A stretch of DNA of 64,000 nt from Paracentrotus lividus (taxonomy: Eukaryota > Echinodermata > Echinoidea > Camarodonta > Echinidae). The notes under the pieces were generated by a model that was given only the letters and a program-made list of their open reading frames with translations, did no database searches and was not told the DNA's origin. The stretch spans positions 343,904 through 407,903 of the forward strand of contig CALNVZ010001319.1 of NCBI GenBank assembly GCA_940671915.1, read 5' to 3'. Every line of letters begins with the position of its first letter. Position 1 is the stretch's first letter. Positions 44,229-58,680 of this stretch are shown in pieces. The translations under genes and the position numbers were made by a program.

Positions 44229-44559
44229 TTAATACAATCAATTTAACGACATTATTTTTTGGGTTAGATTAAAAGGAATAAAGGTAAATAGTAATATAAT
44301 GACAGTAATCCAAGTAAGAAAGTCAGCATATCCATTCCAGCCAGGGTTAAAAAAATTGATATTTTATGTACCGTTTTTCCATCTAATTATCATTTATGTT
44401 TATAATTTATGCAAATGAGCATGCACAATTGCAAAAATCATGAAAAAAATAATTAGTTTATGAAACTTCATACATTGCTCTATTTGAATATGCAGCTTAA
44501 AATCAGAAAGCAAAAACATTATTTTGTCCTAAAAAGGTTCACTTTTCAAAGGATGGCCC

Positions 44560-44905
44560 TATAGAAAAATACCGCACAGCAGTTCCACGCAGGATACCAC
44601 AGAACAGTAGCTGTATCATGTGTATGGTATGCCTGTGTGGTATTCCTGGGTGGTATTATTGTGTGGTACCGCTGTGTGGTACTTCTGTGTTTTACTGCTG
44701 TGTGGTACTATTCTCGGGGTATTATCCTGTGGTATTTAGGCAAAAACACCACAGGAATATTATGTGGTATTTGGGCGAAAATACCACAGGAATATCATGT
44801 GGTATTTGAGCAATTATACCACAAAAGTATTATGTGGTATTCCTCTGTGGTACTTTTGTCGTACCGACATGTGGTATTACCTCTTCAGTACCACAGGATA
44901 TTTTT
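44560..44905. repeat. TGTGGTA / TACCACAGG cluster, left arm, inner
   Basis: Around twenty 'gtggta'/'taccac' words. The right edge 'taccacaggatatttttttaggataac' weakly resembles the terminus of the 13,973-18,567 element. Frames at 44,618-44,909 are repeat artefacts. Confidence 0.7.
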
Positions 44906-44909
44906 TTAG

Positions 44910-46980
44910 GATAACTTAATTGAGTGGAGCATGCACATCCTTCGTGCACAAGGATGATAATTGCCACAAAAAAGTAAGTCCCTCCTTAATCAAAATGATG
45001 TAACTTTTGATCCAAGAGGAGTTTTACGAATTTTATTACATGTGCTTGTAGGTAATTTCATCAGCTTCCATTTTACTGAATCTTACTGAAATTAGTTAAG
45101 TCATGCTTCAAATGAGCACAGTTATTAGAAAAATCTGAAAATAAGAAAGGCCAAAAAGGCCAAAATGTCCCTTTTTGAAAGTCACAAGGTTAGTTTCATA
45201 ACTTTAAATCAATAATATTGGAACGAAATGAAATTTTTAACAAAAGATTTGTTCAGAAGGGTTGTTGCACTTAATTTCTAATACATCAAACGACTTTTGC
45301 ATTAAATTTTACGGTTGGATGAATATGAGGTAAAATTTGTAAAAACTGCACTTTTTACACATTTTTACTTTTAGAAAATTATTGATTGTGACGGAATGTG
45401 CAATCTGGAAGAGTGTTTCGAACAATATCCATCATTTCACGGTTGAATGAACACCTAATAAGAACAAAAAAGGATATGTTCACATTTCTTAGGTAAGTAT
45501 TGTTCCGTTTTGGGTAATAAAATCATTTTATCAACATTTTTTTGTGATATGTATGTCAAATTTTTTTTTTTCAAATGATGCTACGGCATTTTATTAAAAA
45601 TTCACGCTTCAATGAACACGTGATACGTGAAAAGCCATTTTTTCGTTTGTGGATTAAAATTCAATCGCTTACTTTGGATAATTGTCACAGACCTTGATAG
45701 TTCATTTGATTTGAGTTTGACGAAAATTCCAGTGTTTTATGCTTCATTGAGCAGAAGTTATTAGAAAAATATGAAAATAAGAAAGAATTTCAGAGCTTTG
45801 GCCCCATCCCGCACCTTATCAGATTCTCACTTTAGCGTTTTTCCCTGTTACTTAACACCACCCTGAAGTTGTGTGCAAAGTTTCGTTAAAAAATTCCCAG
45901 TAGAATTAACAAAAATCATCATTGAAATTATGCCGAATTCCAATTTTGTTAAAATTTTGATTTTCTCTCCATTGACATTGTGTACAATTTCGAAGGAAAA
46001 AAAATGCTCCAAATCAACATGCTGGAACTTTTTTAACAAAAAGGTCTTGAGTAATATTGTATGGCGGTTATGTTAATAAACTAATCGAATAAATTATGTG
46101 CAAAAATGAGATAAAATCTTTCCGTCATGCATGATTAAACACACGTTAAAGGCAAAATTGTCATTACGAAAGTCACAAAAGTCAACTTTAAAGTGTGCTC
46201 ACTCGTCCATGGAACGACGAACAGTGCTCATTTTCTCACAACATGTGTTGATAATGTTGATGATAATATCTGATGACAATTCTTTGAATAAAATTGTTGG
46301 ATTTTACCTTTTTTGGAGGCCTGAACATAATTCTTTAAATTGTGCTCACTCATCCATGAAAAATAGTGAAACGTATCGGGATTGGTGTTGGATGATCAAA
46401 TTTTGGATGATAAATCCACCAAAACAATTGAAGACAAGGTAAAAAGTAAATTTTTACAAAATTTTTATTTTTACAGCCTCCCAAATGATCCTTGTGACTC
46501 TTAAAAATGTCAATTTTTGCTTTAAACGCTGATCACTCATGCGTGTCTCAAGGGATCGATGTCATTTTTTCACAGAAAGTACTCGGTAAATGGATAAAAC
46601 TTCCCTCCAAATTATTGTACTCAAAACAAGCTCCTTCAAAAAATACATCATTTCGATTAGGGGAGGGGGGGGGGTACTTACTTTTTTTTGTTGTGTATGA
46701 TAGTACTTCATTGCTAATGCGGCGTTCACAACTCGCCGTACCGTTGACGTGCTACCACCTACGATGGATTTCGTAGAATAATCGTTCAGCGCAGGTACCT
46801 CGCAGGCACGTTGCATTTTACGACGTGCAGGAAGTTTTTACAATACCTTTACTACAGAAACGCAGGAATCGCAAAAATTGACCAACGACCTGTTTTTCCA
46901 ATACCCTTACTTCTGAAACGCAGGAATCGCAGAAATTGACCAATGACTACGAGGAGTTGTGACAGCCGCAATAAGAGGTT
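44910..46980. other. AT-rich non-coding DNA with diverged internal repeats
   Basis: The phrase 'agttattagaaaaatatgaaaataagaaa' recurs in variant form (about 45,120 and 45,757), and 'tgtgctcactcRtccatg' recurs at 46,195 and 46,338. These suggest an old tandemly expanded unit of several hundred bases. A 'cctacgatggatttcgta' block at 46,715-46,797 is repeated inverted at 49,066-49,146. No supported gene. Confidence 0.5.
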
Positions 46981-46984
46981 GCTA

Positions 46985-47640
46985 GGTGAGTCTTAACCCT
47001 CATCCCACGGGGGGGGGGGGAGGGGCCAAAAAAACCCCTTCAGATCTCGGCCGCTGGTCGCGCTATCACCGCGAAAATTTGCACGAACCTTTTGTTTTTT
47101 TTTTCGATGATTTTATTGATTTTTTTTTTTCATTTATATGTTTTGATAATGCTAATTTATGCATGAAATCATATTTTGTTTTTCTAAATCATTAAATTAA
47201 GCTCAAAGAATGCTACTTCGTGTTTTTTATGTAGCATTTCCCCCCCCCAAAAAAAAGAAAGAAATAGAATAAATAGAAAAAAAATAAAATACGCCTGCTT
47301 AAAAAAATAAAGAATAAAAAATCCGTTATCAAATCGATGTTTTTTTTTTTTTTTTTTTTTTTTTTTTGGGTGGGGGGGGGTGTATTTGTTTGTTTTTTCG
47401 ACCTTTTGTTTTCTTAAAAACCTCCATTGCATTGGTTCTGTACATGTTTTTGAGCCTTTTCGGATATACCCAAAATCGTGCAATGTCCGGGATAACGTCA
47501 TAAAGGTATGCCCGATTTTCGCGAAAAATGCGCGAAACTTAAAAGTAAAAGTCAGCGAGGAGCGGAGCATTCTTAATATTTTACGAAGTGGGATAGCTGC
47601 GGAACAAGTCTAGGGGAGGGGGGGGGGGGGAGGGTTGGAA
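46985..47640 (+). repeat. Dispersed repeat module (copy 3)
   Basis: A G run, 'agatctcggccgctggtcgc', 'gcgaaaatttgcacgaacc', then an AT-rich tail, a T(28) run at about 47,340-47,367 and another G run near 47,620. It is mirrored at 52,200-52,860. Confidence 0.55.
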
Positions 47641-48920
47641 GGGGGTTCAAAAGCTTACCCATGGGATTAGAGTTAGTCGAGGAACAGGGGCAATATTCAC
47701 ACGACCATAATTAGTCCACGTATGCAAAATTAAAATGAACTGAGGGTGGATGGACCGAAGTTGCTTAGGAATATGGTCACTTACAGTGCAAACGTCCAAA
47801 TATATATATTCAAATATTAAAATAAATTCGTTACATATAAAAATTTTCCAATTGGAACATGTACAAGTGACAAGTCCATCTAATAAGCCAAAATGGGTAT
47901 TAATAATGGGAGACCAGAATTTTTGACAACGTGGGAGACCAGAAATTCGACATTTTTTGTATTATTTTCTCTTTTAAAAATTTCTGAATGAAATCTTGTT
48001 AGAAAACAAAAAGACTATCAAAATATGTACCTAAAGTACATTTTTACTCAGGGTCGGCTAATCCACTATCACTAAGTGTATTGGAGTTTATTAAGGTTAT
48101 GGCTCTAATCGAGAAAATCCATCGCGTAGGCCTATTATACCCCTCTTAAAATAGCCGACCTCCACCCCATATGACAGTCATCGTTTATGGCAAAAATGGA
48201 ATCCCATACTTCTCTTAATCTCTTAATCGATGTGGCTATCCTAATTGGTCGTTTGCTGGAACAGAGGCGGATCAAGGGCCGGTATTTTAAAAAAGTGTCA
48301 TAGCAACTATTTTATCTTTTGTCTTATTTCTGAGAGATATGACACCCTTATGAGTGTCATAAATCGGTTTTCTCTTTTCTTTTTTCTCTATCTGTCATAT
48401 TTCTGAAAGCACCCGCCCATCTTTTCTCAGACAAACCAATGAAAATCATTCTTAGTTACTTGTTTAAGCCCTCTTAGCCAATAGGATGGCCTGAAGATAT
48501 GCAGGGGCGTGTCCGCAATAAAGTAAATCACAATCAACGAACGTAGAGGGCGGGGGGGGGGTGCGTGAGGCCTGATAATGGGGCGCAGGCAAAATTTTCC
48601 AATTTTAACATGTACAGTCAATGAGTGGTTTTCAAATTATAGGGGCAGGGAGGGGGGTGCGTCCCCTCCGCCCCTGGATCCGGCACTGTAGAGCCAATGG
48701 AAATTAAAGACGCCCTCAATAGACGGAAGACAAACGAAAGACAATCCTCTCTACTTTTTTTTTTTTTTTTTTTTTACCATCCCTTATGTTGAAGACTTGT
48801 CTGAAAGAGTTAAAACTCTCCTAGCCAAATTCGACACTGTGATGAAACAGCAGCAAACTCTATGTCATCGTTCGGTATATGTTAATGGCAAATCTCCTCG
48901 CGACAAGACTAGGAATATAG
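47641..48920. other. Intergenic DNA in the left arm
   Basis: 'ggagaccagaatttttgacaac' type words occur twice (47,912 and 47,937). GC-richer 'gccggatccaggggcgg' words near 48,665 look like MITE or LINE debris. A T run is at 48,757-48,775. No gene. Confidence 0.5.
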
Positions 48921-49307
48921 GGCTTATGCTAAAGTGTAGCGTTGTGGCGCGGCGCGGCGCGCTGAAAAATGGAAATAATCGACAAAAAAAAAATAAGGTG
49001 CCAATTGGGCCCGCCGAATGCATTCAATTCGATTTCTTCGATCCGCGCCTGGTATCTCCGAGGGTACTCGCTGAACGAATTTTCTACGAAATCCATCGTA
49101 GGGAGTTGCACGTCGAAGGTACGGCGAGTTGTGACCGCCGCATTATTCCCAACACTATATTCGGCTTATGCTAAAGTGTTGCGTTGTGGCGCGGCGCGGC
49201 GCGTTAAAAAATGGAAAATAATCGACGAAAAAAAACAAGGTGTCTTCAAAGCGTCCTACGAAAAAAAGGAAAAGATTCTGGATCGATTTTTGTGAAATTT
49301 TTGGAAA
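48916..49307 (+). repeat. Tandem 'gcgcggcgcggcgcg' unit with a 242-bp left-arm-only insertion
   Basis: 'cttatgctaaagtgt(a/t)gcgt' plus 'ggcgcggcgcggcgcg' occurs at 48,925 and again at 49,167. The right arm has only one copy (about 50,870-50,940). The extra 49,001-49,242 includes an inverted relative of 46,715-46,797. Confidence 0.75.
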
Positions 49308-50790
49308 TGATTATCATTTTTCGGACTCGAGACTTTAGCATAAGCCTTGTGTGGGGTTAGTGTGCATGTGTGTGTGTGTGTGTGTGGTGTGTATGTGTGT
49401 GGGTGTGTGTGTGTGTGTGTGTGTGTCAAAATTGTGTAACTAATAGTTCCAAAACGATGCATATGGATTTTACCCTAACACTTAAGCGTCAACCCTTCTA
49501 ACACACTGCGCGCCGCTATAAAAAGCTGCAAAACGGTACAATTTTCCTCTTGTTTCAACCATATCTTTTGACCCGATGGGCCTAGTTCATCAAAGGAAAA
49601 AGTATTAGAAAATGTAACTCTCTCCGTTTATGGTGATATAAATCACGATTTTTTGCTCTTTCAGCGTACCGTCATTTTTTGTTTGAATGTCATCAATTTT
49701 GTCAAAGTTTCTATGGTATTGAACTTTTTTGACTGAATGCTTCCGGCTTTATCAGTAAGTTTCTTGCCGGGAATGGGCTATTTTTCACCAACGGAAAAAG
49801 ATTTAAGTTACTAGTATTCAGCTCATTCTGAAAATGTTGATATATAAATTATTCTTATTGGATGAAAAAAAGCACCGTCATTTTTTACTCAAAAGATCAA
49901 ACCAATTGATGCCTACGTCTGATTTTGGGAACTTGGTATAGCGAGCCAGGCCGGCTACGGGTCGTACCATTTTTGCTCAGGGGAAATCAAGGGTTTTTTA
50001 ATTCTGTGGATCACTGCGGTATCGAGATTGAATTAGAAAAAAGAAGAAAAGAGGCGACATTTGTACTGATTTTTCGTAAATAATCACGCAGTCAGGTAGC
50101 GATGAGATTTTCCTTGACAAGAAAATGACAAGAAACAATGTCTGCTGAAAATAAATAAACGGTCTCAATAAACCGCCCGTACGTGTCCCTCCACTAAGCC
50201 CAAACGCCGTGTCACCCCTTTTGCCTCTAAATAGAACAGTCGCCTACCTATCGTGATCCCGGCGGCCAATCAGATTCAACCGCACAGCTGACCGGACATT
50301 GTACGCGTAGTCGTTCTGTGTATGCGCACAGCTATACCCGGGCTGATTAAAAGCGTCAAATTAGGTGAAAGAAATCGGGTCACAAATTCATATGAAAAGT
50401 TTGGTCGATGCTGTTTTACGGCTATCGCAGCAATCAGAAATCGCAATGGCTAGTCCTGGTCCACTCCTGGTCCTGGTCCACGTTCACATGGTTTAAATTG
50501 CGAATTTCAATGAAATTCCTGGTCCTGGTCCTGGTCCTGGTCCACAGAATCAGGGGCCGGCCTTAGTACTCACATAATGCCAGCAACCAGAAATCGTGAT
50601 GGGCTAATCCTGGTCCACACCTGGTCCCGGTCCACGTTCACATTGTTTTAATTGCGAATTTCAATGAAATTCTGTCCTGGTCCTGGTCCTGGTCCACAGA
50701 ATCAGGGGGCCGGCCTTTGTACTCAACACAATGCCAGCTCCTAAATTCTTTTGTCTTGGAAGAACTTTTAATCCGCCAATGACTTGGGTC
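49308..50790. other. Unique spacer of the giant palindrome
   Basis: This 1.48-kb stretch has no inverted partner in the window. It begins with a GT microsatellite (49,363-49,427), continues as ordinary DNA without a recognised gene, and ends with a two-unit tandem repeat. Confidence 0.8.
50428..50735 (+). repeat. Two 152-bp tandem units containing TCCTGG hexamers
   Basis: 'ccagaaatcg', 'ttgcgaatttcaatgaaatt' and 'ccacagaatcaggggccgg' recur at a spacing of 152 bp. Within each unit TCCTGG or CCTGGT is itself repeated three to four times. It lies next to the inner end of the right arm. Confidence 0.9.
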
Positions 50791-53700
50791 TCATTTCCTA
50801 AAATTTCACAAAAATCGATTCAGAATCTTTTCCTTTTTTGTAGGACGCTTTCAAGACACCTTATTTTTTTTTTTGTCGATTATTTCCATTTTTCAGCGCG
50901 CCGCGCCGCGCCACAACGCTACACTTTAGCATAAGCCCTATATTCCTAGTCTTGTCGCGAGGAGATTTGCCATTAACATATACCGAACGATGACATAGAG
51001 TTTTGCTGCTGTTTCATCACAGTGTCGAATTTGGCTAGGAGAGTTTAACTCTTTCAGACAAGTCTTCAACATAAGGGATGGTAAAAAAAAAAAAAAAAAA
51101 AAGTAGAGAGGATTGTCTTTCGTTTGTCTTCCGTCTATTGAGGGCGTCTTTAATTTCCATTGGCTCTCAGTGCCGGATCCAGGGGCGGAGGGGACGCACC
51201 CCCTCCCTGCCCCTATAATTTGAAAAACCACTCATTGACTGTACATGTTAAAATTGGAAAATTTTGCCTGCGCCCCATTATCAGGCCTCACGCACCCCCC
51301 CCCGCCCTCTACGTTCGTTGATTGTGATTTACTTTATTGCGGACACGCCCCTGCATATCTTCAGGCCATCCTATTGGCTAAGAGGGCTTAAACAAGTAAC
51401 TAAGAATGATTTTCATTGGTTGTCTGAGAAAAGATGGGCGGGTGCTTTCAGAAATATGACAGATAGAGAAAAAAGAAAAGAGAAAACCGATTTATGACAC
51501 TCATAAGGGTGTCATATCTCTCAGAAATAAGACAAAAGATAAATAGTTGCTATGACACTTTTTTAAAATACCGGCCCTTGATCCGCCTCTGTTCCAGCAA
51601 ACGACCAATTAGGATAGCCACATCGATTAAGAGATTAAGAGAAGTATGGGATTCCATTTTTGCCATAAACGATGACTGTCATATGGGGTGGAGGTCGGCT
51701 ATTTTAAGAGGGGTATAATAGGCCTACGCGATGGATTTTCTCGATTAGAGCCATAACCTTAATAAACTCAATACACTTAGTGATAGTGGATTAGCCGACC
51801 CTGGTAATAAAATGTACTTTAGGTACATATTTTGATAGTCTTTTTGTTTTCTAACAAGATTTCATTCAGAAATTTTTAAAAGAGAAAATAATACAAAAAA
51901 TGTCGAATTTCTGGTCTCCCACGTTGTCAAAAATTCTGGTCTCCCATTATTAATACCCATTTTGGCTTATTAGATGGACTTGTCACTTGTACATGTTCCA
52001 ATTGAAAATTTTTATATGTAACGAATTTATTTTAATATTTGAATATATATATTGGACGTTTGCACTGTAAGTGACCATATTCCTAAGCAACTTCGGTCCA
52101 TCCACCCTCAGTTCATTTTAATTGCATACAGTGGACTAATTATGGTCGTGTGAATATTGCCCCTGTTCCTCGACTAACTCTAATCCCATGGGTAAGCTTT
52201 TGAACCCCCTTCCAACCCTCCCCCCCCCCCCCTCCCCTAGACTTGTTCCGCAGCTATCCCACTTCGTAAAATATTAAGAATGCTCCGCTCGCTGACTTTT
52301 ACTTTTAAGTTTCGCGCATTTTTCGCGAAAATCGGGCATACCTTTATGACGTTATCCCGGACATTGCACGATTTTGGGTATATCCGAAAAGGCTCAAAAA
52401 CATGTACAGAACCAATGCAATGGAGGTTTTTAAGAAAACAAAAGGTCGAAAAACAAACAATACACCCCCCCCCACCCAAAAAAAAAAAAAAAAAAAAAAA
52501 AAAAACATCGATTTTGATAACGGATTTTTTATTCTTTATTTTTTTAAGCAGGCGTATTTTTATTTTTTTTCTATTTATTCTATTTCTTTCTTTTTTTTGG
52601 GGGGGGGAAATGCTACATAAAAAACACGATAGTAGCATTCTTTGAGCTTAATTTAATGATTTAGAAAAACAAAATATGATTTCATGCATAATTAGCATTA
52701 TCAAAACATATAAATGAAAAAAAAAAATCAATAAAATCATCGAAAAAAAAAAACAAAAGGTTCGTGCAAATTTTCGCGGTGATAGCGCGACCAGCGGCCG
52801 AGATCTGAAGGGGTTTTTTTGCCCCTCCCCCCCCCCCCCCGTGGGATGAGGGTTAAGACTCACCTAAGCAACCTCTTATTGCGGCTGTCACAACTCCTCG
52901 TAGTCATTGGTCAATTTCTGCGATTCCTGCGTTTCAGAAGTAAGGTATTGGAAAAACAGGTCGTTGGTCAATTTTTGCGATTCCTGCGTTCTGTAGTAAA
53001 GGTATTGTAAAAACTTCCTGCACGTCGTAAAATGCAACGTGCCTGCGAGGTACCTGCGCTGAACGATAATTCTACGAAATCCATCGTAGGTGGTAGCACG
53101 TCAACGGTACGGCGAGTTGTGAACGCCGCATTAGCAATGAAGTACTATCACTACACAACAAAAAAAGTAAGTACCCCCCCCCTCCCCTAATCGAAATGAT
53201 GTATTTTTTGAAGGAGCTTGTTTTGAGTACAATAATTTGGAGGGAATTTTATCATTTACCGAGTACTTTCTGTGAAAAAAATGACATCGATCCCTTGAGA
53301 CACGCATGAGTGATCAGGCGTTTAAAGCAAAAATTGACATTTTAAGGTCACAAGGATCATTTGGGAGGCTGTAAAATAATAAAATTTTGTAAAAATTTAC
53401 TTTTTACCTTGTCTTCAATTGTTTTGGTGGATTTATCATCAAAATTGATCATCCAAACACCAATCCCGATACGTTTCACTATTTTTCATGGATGAGTGAG
53501 CACAATTTAAAGAATTATGTTCAGGCCTCCAAAAAGGTAAACCAACATTTTATTCAAAGAATTGTCATCAGATATTATCATCAACATTATCAACACATGT
53601 TGTGAGAAAATGAGCACTGTTCGTCGTTCCATGGACGAGTGAGCACACTTTAAAGTTGACTTTTGTGACTTTCGTAATGACAATTTTGCCTTTAAAACGT

Positions 53701-54944
53701 GTGTTTAATCATGCATGACGAAAGATTTTATCTCATTTTTGCACAATATTTATTCGATTAGTTTATTAACATAACGCCATACAATATTACTCAAGACCTT
53801 TTTGTTAAAAAAGTTCCAGCATGTTGATTTGGAGCATTTTTTTTCCTTCGAAATTGTACACAATGTCAATGGAGAGAAAATCAAAATTTTAAACAAAATT
53901 GGAATTCGGCATAATTTCAATGATGATTTTTGTTATATCTACTGGAATTTTTTAACGAAACTTTGCACACAACTTCAGGGTGGTGTTAAGTAACAGGGAA
54001 AAACGCTAAAGTGAGAATCTGATAAGGTGCGGGATGGGGCCAAAGCTCTGAAATCTTTTTCTTATTTTCATATTTTTTCTAATAACTTCTGCTCAATGAA
54101 GCATAAAACACTGGAATTTTCGTCAAACTCAAATCAAAGAACTATCAAGGTCTGTGACAATTATCCAAAGTAAGCGATTGAATTTTAATCCACAAACGAA
54201 AAAATGGCTTTCACGTATCACGTGTTCATTGAAGCGTGATTTTTTAAAATGCCGTAGCATCATTTGAAAAAAAAAAATTTGACATACATATCACAAAAAA
54301 ATGTTGATAAAATGTTTTTATTACCCAAAACGGAACAATACTTACCTAAGAATGTGAACATATCCTTTTTTGTTCTTATTAGGTGTTCATTCAACCGTGA
54401 AATGATGGAATATTGTTCGAAACACTCTTCCAGATTGCACATTCCGTCAAAATCAATAATTTTCTAAAAGTAAAAATGTGTAAAAAGTGCAGTTTTTACA
54501 AATTTTACCTCATATTCATCCAACGCGAAAATTTAATGCAAAAGTCGTTTGAATGTATTAGAAATTAAGTGCAACACCCTTCTGAACAAATCTTTTGTTA
54601 AAAATTTCATTTCGTTCCAATATTATTGATTTAAAGTTAATGAAAACTAACCTTGTGACTTTCAAAAAGGGACATTTTGGCCTTTTTGGCCTTTCTTATT
54701 TTCAGATTTTTCTAATAACTGTGCTCATTTGAAGCATGACTTAACTAATTTCAGTAAGATTCAGTAAAATGGAAGCTGATGAAATTACCTACAAGCACAT
54801 GTAATAAAATTCGTAAAACTCCTCTTGGATCAAAAGTTACATTCATTTTGATTAAGGAGGGACTTACTTTTTTTGTGGCAATTATCATCCTTGTGCACGC
54901 AGGATGTGCATGCTCCACTCATATTAAGTTATCCTAAAAATAAT

Positions 54945-55275
54945 ATCCTGTGGTACTGAAGAGGTAATACCAACATGTCGGATACGAACAAAAGTACCCA
55001 CAGAGGAATACCACATAAACTTTTGTGGTATATTGCTCAAATACCACATGATATTCTGTGGTATTTTCGCCAAATACCACATAATATTCCTGTGGTGTTT
55101 TTGCCTAAATAACCACAGGATAATACCCGAGAATAGACCACACAGCAGTAAACACAAGAAGTACCAACAGCGGTACCACACAATAATACCACCCAGAATA
55201 CCACACAGGCATACATACACATGATACAGCTACTGTTCTGTGGTATCCTGCGTGGAACTGCTGTGCGGTATTTTT
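54945..55275. repeat. TGTGGTA / TACCACAGG cluster, right arm, inner
   Basis: Inverted counterpart of 44,560-44,905. Several units differ by single-base indels from the left-arm version. Confidence 0.7.
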
Positions 55276-55606
55276 CTATAGGGCCATCCTTTGAAAAGTG
55301 AACCTTTTTAGGACAAAATAATGTTTTTGCTTTCTGATTTTAGCTGCATATTCAAATAGAGCAATGTATGAAGTTTCATAAACTAATTATTTTTTTCATG
55401 ATTTTTGCAATTGTGCATGCTCATTTGCATAAATTATAAACATAAATGATAATAGATGAAACGGTACATAAAATATCATTTTTTTAACCCTGGCTGGAAT
55501 GGATATGCTGACTTTCTTACTTGGATTACTGTCATTATATTACTATTTACCTATTTCCTTTTAATCTAACCCAAAAAATAATGTCGTTAAATTGATTGTA
55601 TTAAGG

Positions 55607-56096
55607 GGGAAGTTCACCCTGAAATTTTATTGGTTTTGAAAAATGCAGAAAATAAAAAGAATAATATGAGTGAAAGTCTGAAGAAAATCGACAAAAAAAT
55701 AGCGAAGTTATGAGTATTTAAAGTTTTGATTCTGTGACGTCATGTGCGAGCAGCTCTCCATGTGTTGTGTATGTAATATTCCATAAATTTGTCTTTTTTC
55801 GTGATTCCTGATAAAGGAATGGGTCAATTTGATAGAGTCATGTATATGAACATAGGTTTGATGATATATCTACCGCACAGGTGAGATAATTAATATTCTT
55901 CTGGAAAAAATGACATTTTATGGAATTTACATTACATAACACATAGGAGAGTGTGCGATGTGACGTCACAGAGTCAAAATTTGAATATTCATAACTTCGT
56001 TATTTTTTGGTCGATTTTCTTCAACACTTCACCCATATTTTTCTTTTATTTTTCTGCATTTTTCAAAACCAATAAAATTCCAGGGTGAACTTCCCT
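55607..56096. mobile_element. Kolobok-like MITE (copy 3, right arm)
   Basis: TTAA flanks (55,603-55,606; 56,097-56,100). The body corresponds to 43,731-44,228 inverted. The first base of the left terminus is G instead of A, and it has a short internal loss near 55,950 ('gagagtgtgcgatg' in place of the longer 'ctgctcgcaca' type wording). Confidence 0.8.
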
Positions 56097-58217
56097 TTAA
56101 GATAATCAACACTGAAAAAAATTAATTACCCTCAAATGTCACACACGTGACCAGAAAACACAAAAAGTTTATTGCCCCGCCTTAACCATGGCTCTGGTAT
56201 CATAATATTTTTTTCTCCAAAGCTAGATTTGATGTACCTTGCATCTCGCCAAATATGAATCCATGACAAGTTTTAATTTGATTACTATTAGCAAACAAAT
56301 TGGTCACACACGTGACCCGCTGCGGGTGGGGCGGTCATAAAGGTCTGATTATTTTCACTTTCATTGGCTGAAATTAATTTATTTTACCATTATTATGCTC
56401 GAAAATGGTTTTGCAATAATTTTGAGAAAAAACAAAGAAAAACACAAGGTCGAAAAAGCAAAGAAATACATAAGAAATTCTAAAACAATGAAATACTTAA
56501 AGAATTTATTTCGATACCAATTTTTTTCCAAATAAAATTTCTAGAGATCCTATAAGGATTATGCAAACAAAATATTAGCATTCCAAGAGCTTTAGTTTGT
56601 CAATTAGAACAAAAATTATGACTTCATGCAATGCATAAAATTAGCATAATTAATTCATATAAAATAAATTAATATTATTTCGGGAAAATTTACTGTGCTT
56701 TCGTGTAGTTTACATCGCACACCAGCATCGTGCAAATTTTCGGCGCGCTTGCGCGATCAACAGCCGAGATCTTATAGGGGCATCATGGCCTCCTCCCTCC
56801 CCGCCCACCCACCAGTCTTGACAGCTCCAAAACACCCATTGACTGATTAGGGTTGAGCTCATAAAAGTTTTACCACAGCGGATATACTAATTGCTCGAAA
56901 TGAACATTTATTGCATAGTACATAATATATTCATTTTTCTGTACACTGTAAACATAAATTAGTCATTTTGACTAATAAAAATTAGTCCTGCCCTATATCT
57001 GAAATGACTAGAATTAATTAGTCGAATGACTAATGTTTAGTCATTTTAGACACTTTTTGGATTTAGCCAGATGACTAGAATTAATTAGTCAGATGACTAG
57101 AATTATTAGTCGAATGACTAATGATTAGTCATTTCATACATTTTTGGATTTAGCCAGATGACTAGAATTAATTAGTCAGACAAAGCCAAATATTAGTAAA
57201 ATGACTTATTTATTTGTCATCATTTTAAGGCACATTTTATGTAAACACAAAAGAAATGAAGCAACTAAATCTCTTCTTGATTTAAAACAGAATTTGTTTC
57301 AACATAATCGGGCTATACATATTAATAATAATAATGCAAACTTCATTTTTAACTATAGTACAACATAAATTATAAAAATATATAGCATAATAGTTAACAT
57401 TGTCACGATAGCAGATACTCTGAATTGTTGTAATGATGATTGCAAATAAATAGTCTGCCAAGACATCATAGTGTTAGTACTGTACTAATAGGCAAATTTG
57501 TGAGGCCGATACACTTAAATAGCATAGGAGGAAGAGAGAGTGAGAAGACACAAAGTAAAGTGAAATGAGAACAAGAGGGAAGGACAGAGAAGAGATAAAC
57601 CAGGATAGAGAAGTATGGAAAAGTCTAATACAAATCTATATATATATTTATAATAAAAAAAGTAAAAAGTAAATTAGAACGCATACGTGTAATTCGAAAA
57701 TATTGGTTTAAATGAAGAATTCCAAATCACCACCTTCACTTCAAATAATATAATAATTGTGGTATACGTATTGCTTTGAATATGTACATGTATACATGAC
57801 ATGTTGCATATCACTACATGCAGTACATTCAGACAAGGTAAAGTACGTGGTACAGTGTAATATCAAGGTTTAATAAAAGACATTATGCAAGATAGAAACC
57901 AAAAAAATAAATTGAATTGCAGGAAATAGAATGTACCTGAAGTTAGCTTATCTTGGAAAGTTCAGCAATAACAAATAGCACATATTCCCCTAGCTCCACC
58001 AGATTCTGGAGTGATCTTTAATCTGATACACTACCTGTCCAAAGCTGAGAGAGAAAAATGAAGGTACCCCTTGGAAGTATTTGCAACCAAAAGCATGAGA
58101 GTATTGTGATGTTTATAAGATGACAGAGTTATTCTTTGAGAACAAGGCGTTGATGGAGTTAATTATTTCAGTAAAATCATATATAGTACTTCTAGTGTTC
58201 TTGAAATACAGTATTTT

Positions 58218-58619
58218 AAACTCTTCGGAAGACTTGCCCTAACTTGTTTGTTATTGGCCATTTGATGAGAAGTGGTCGCAGTTGAAGGTCCAGAAAAATG
58301 CATTAGTTGCCATGCTGGGTGAAATCCAAAGTTCTTGCTAGTCCACGATTTGTAAAACCACGTCGAAGACGTACAGGTGTAATAATGAATTCTTTCATAC
58401 ACAGTCAATATCCTCCACCGATGTTCCTGAAAAGTAAGGCCATTAAATTTTTAAAAAAATTATTAGACAGGCATTATAAAATCCCTTGAATGGCATCTAA
58501 ATAATAATAATAATAAATAATAATAATAATATATATATATATATATATGAGAAGGGAACTACTCTTTACATGGCTACTGTTTTTGTTGGAAAATGTAGTC
58601 GAAATGTGGTCATTTCGAC

Positions 58620-58680
<61 letters not shown>

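Larger units (their letters stand above)
37813..49307 (+). repeat. Giant inverted repeat, left arm (11.5 kb)
   Basis: From 'ggttttgatgactttgcc' onward the sequence is matched in reverse complement by 50,791-61,989. It contains, in order, a TTAA-element end, a hairpin, a TGTGGTA cluster, the CACTG element with its gene, a Kolobok-like MITE, a second TGTGGTA cluster and several dispersed modules. By eye the arms are well above 90% identical. A 242-bp segment (49,001-49,242) is present only in this arm. Confidence 0.9.

Noticed and set aside
46507-47570. Frames around the T-run and G-run module
   Set aside because: Cross long homopolymers and belong to a dispersed repeat that is also present inverted at 52-53 kb.
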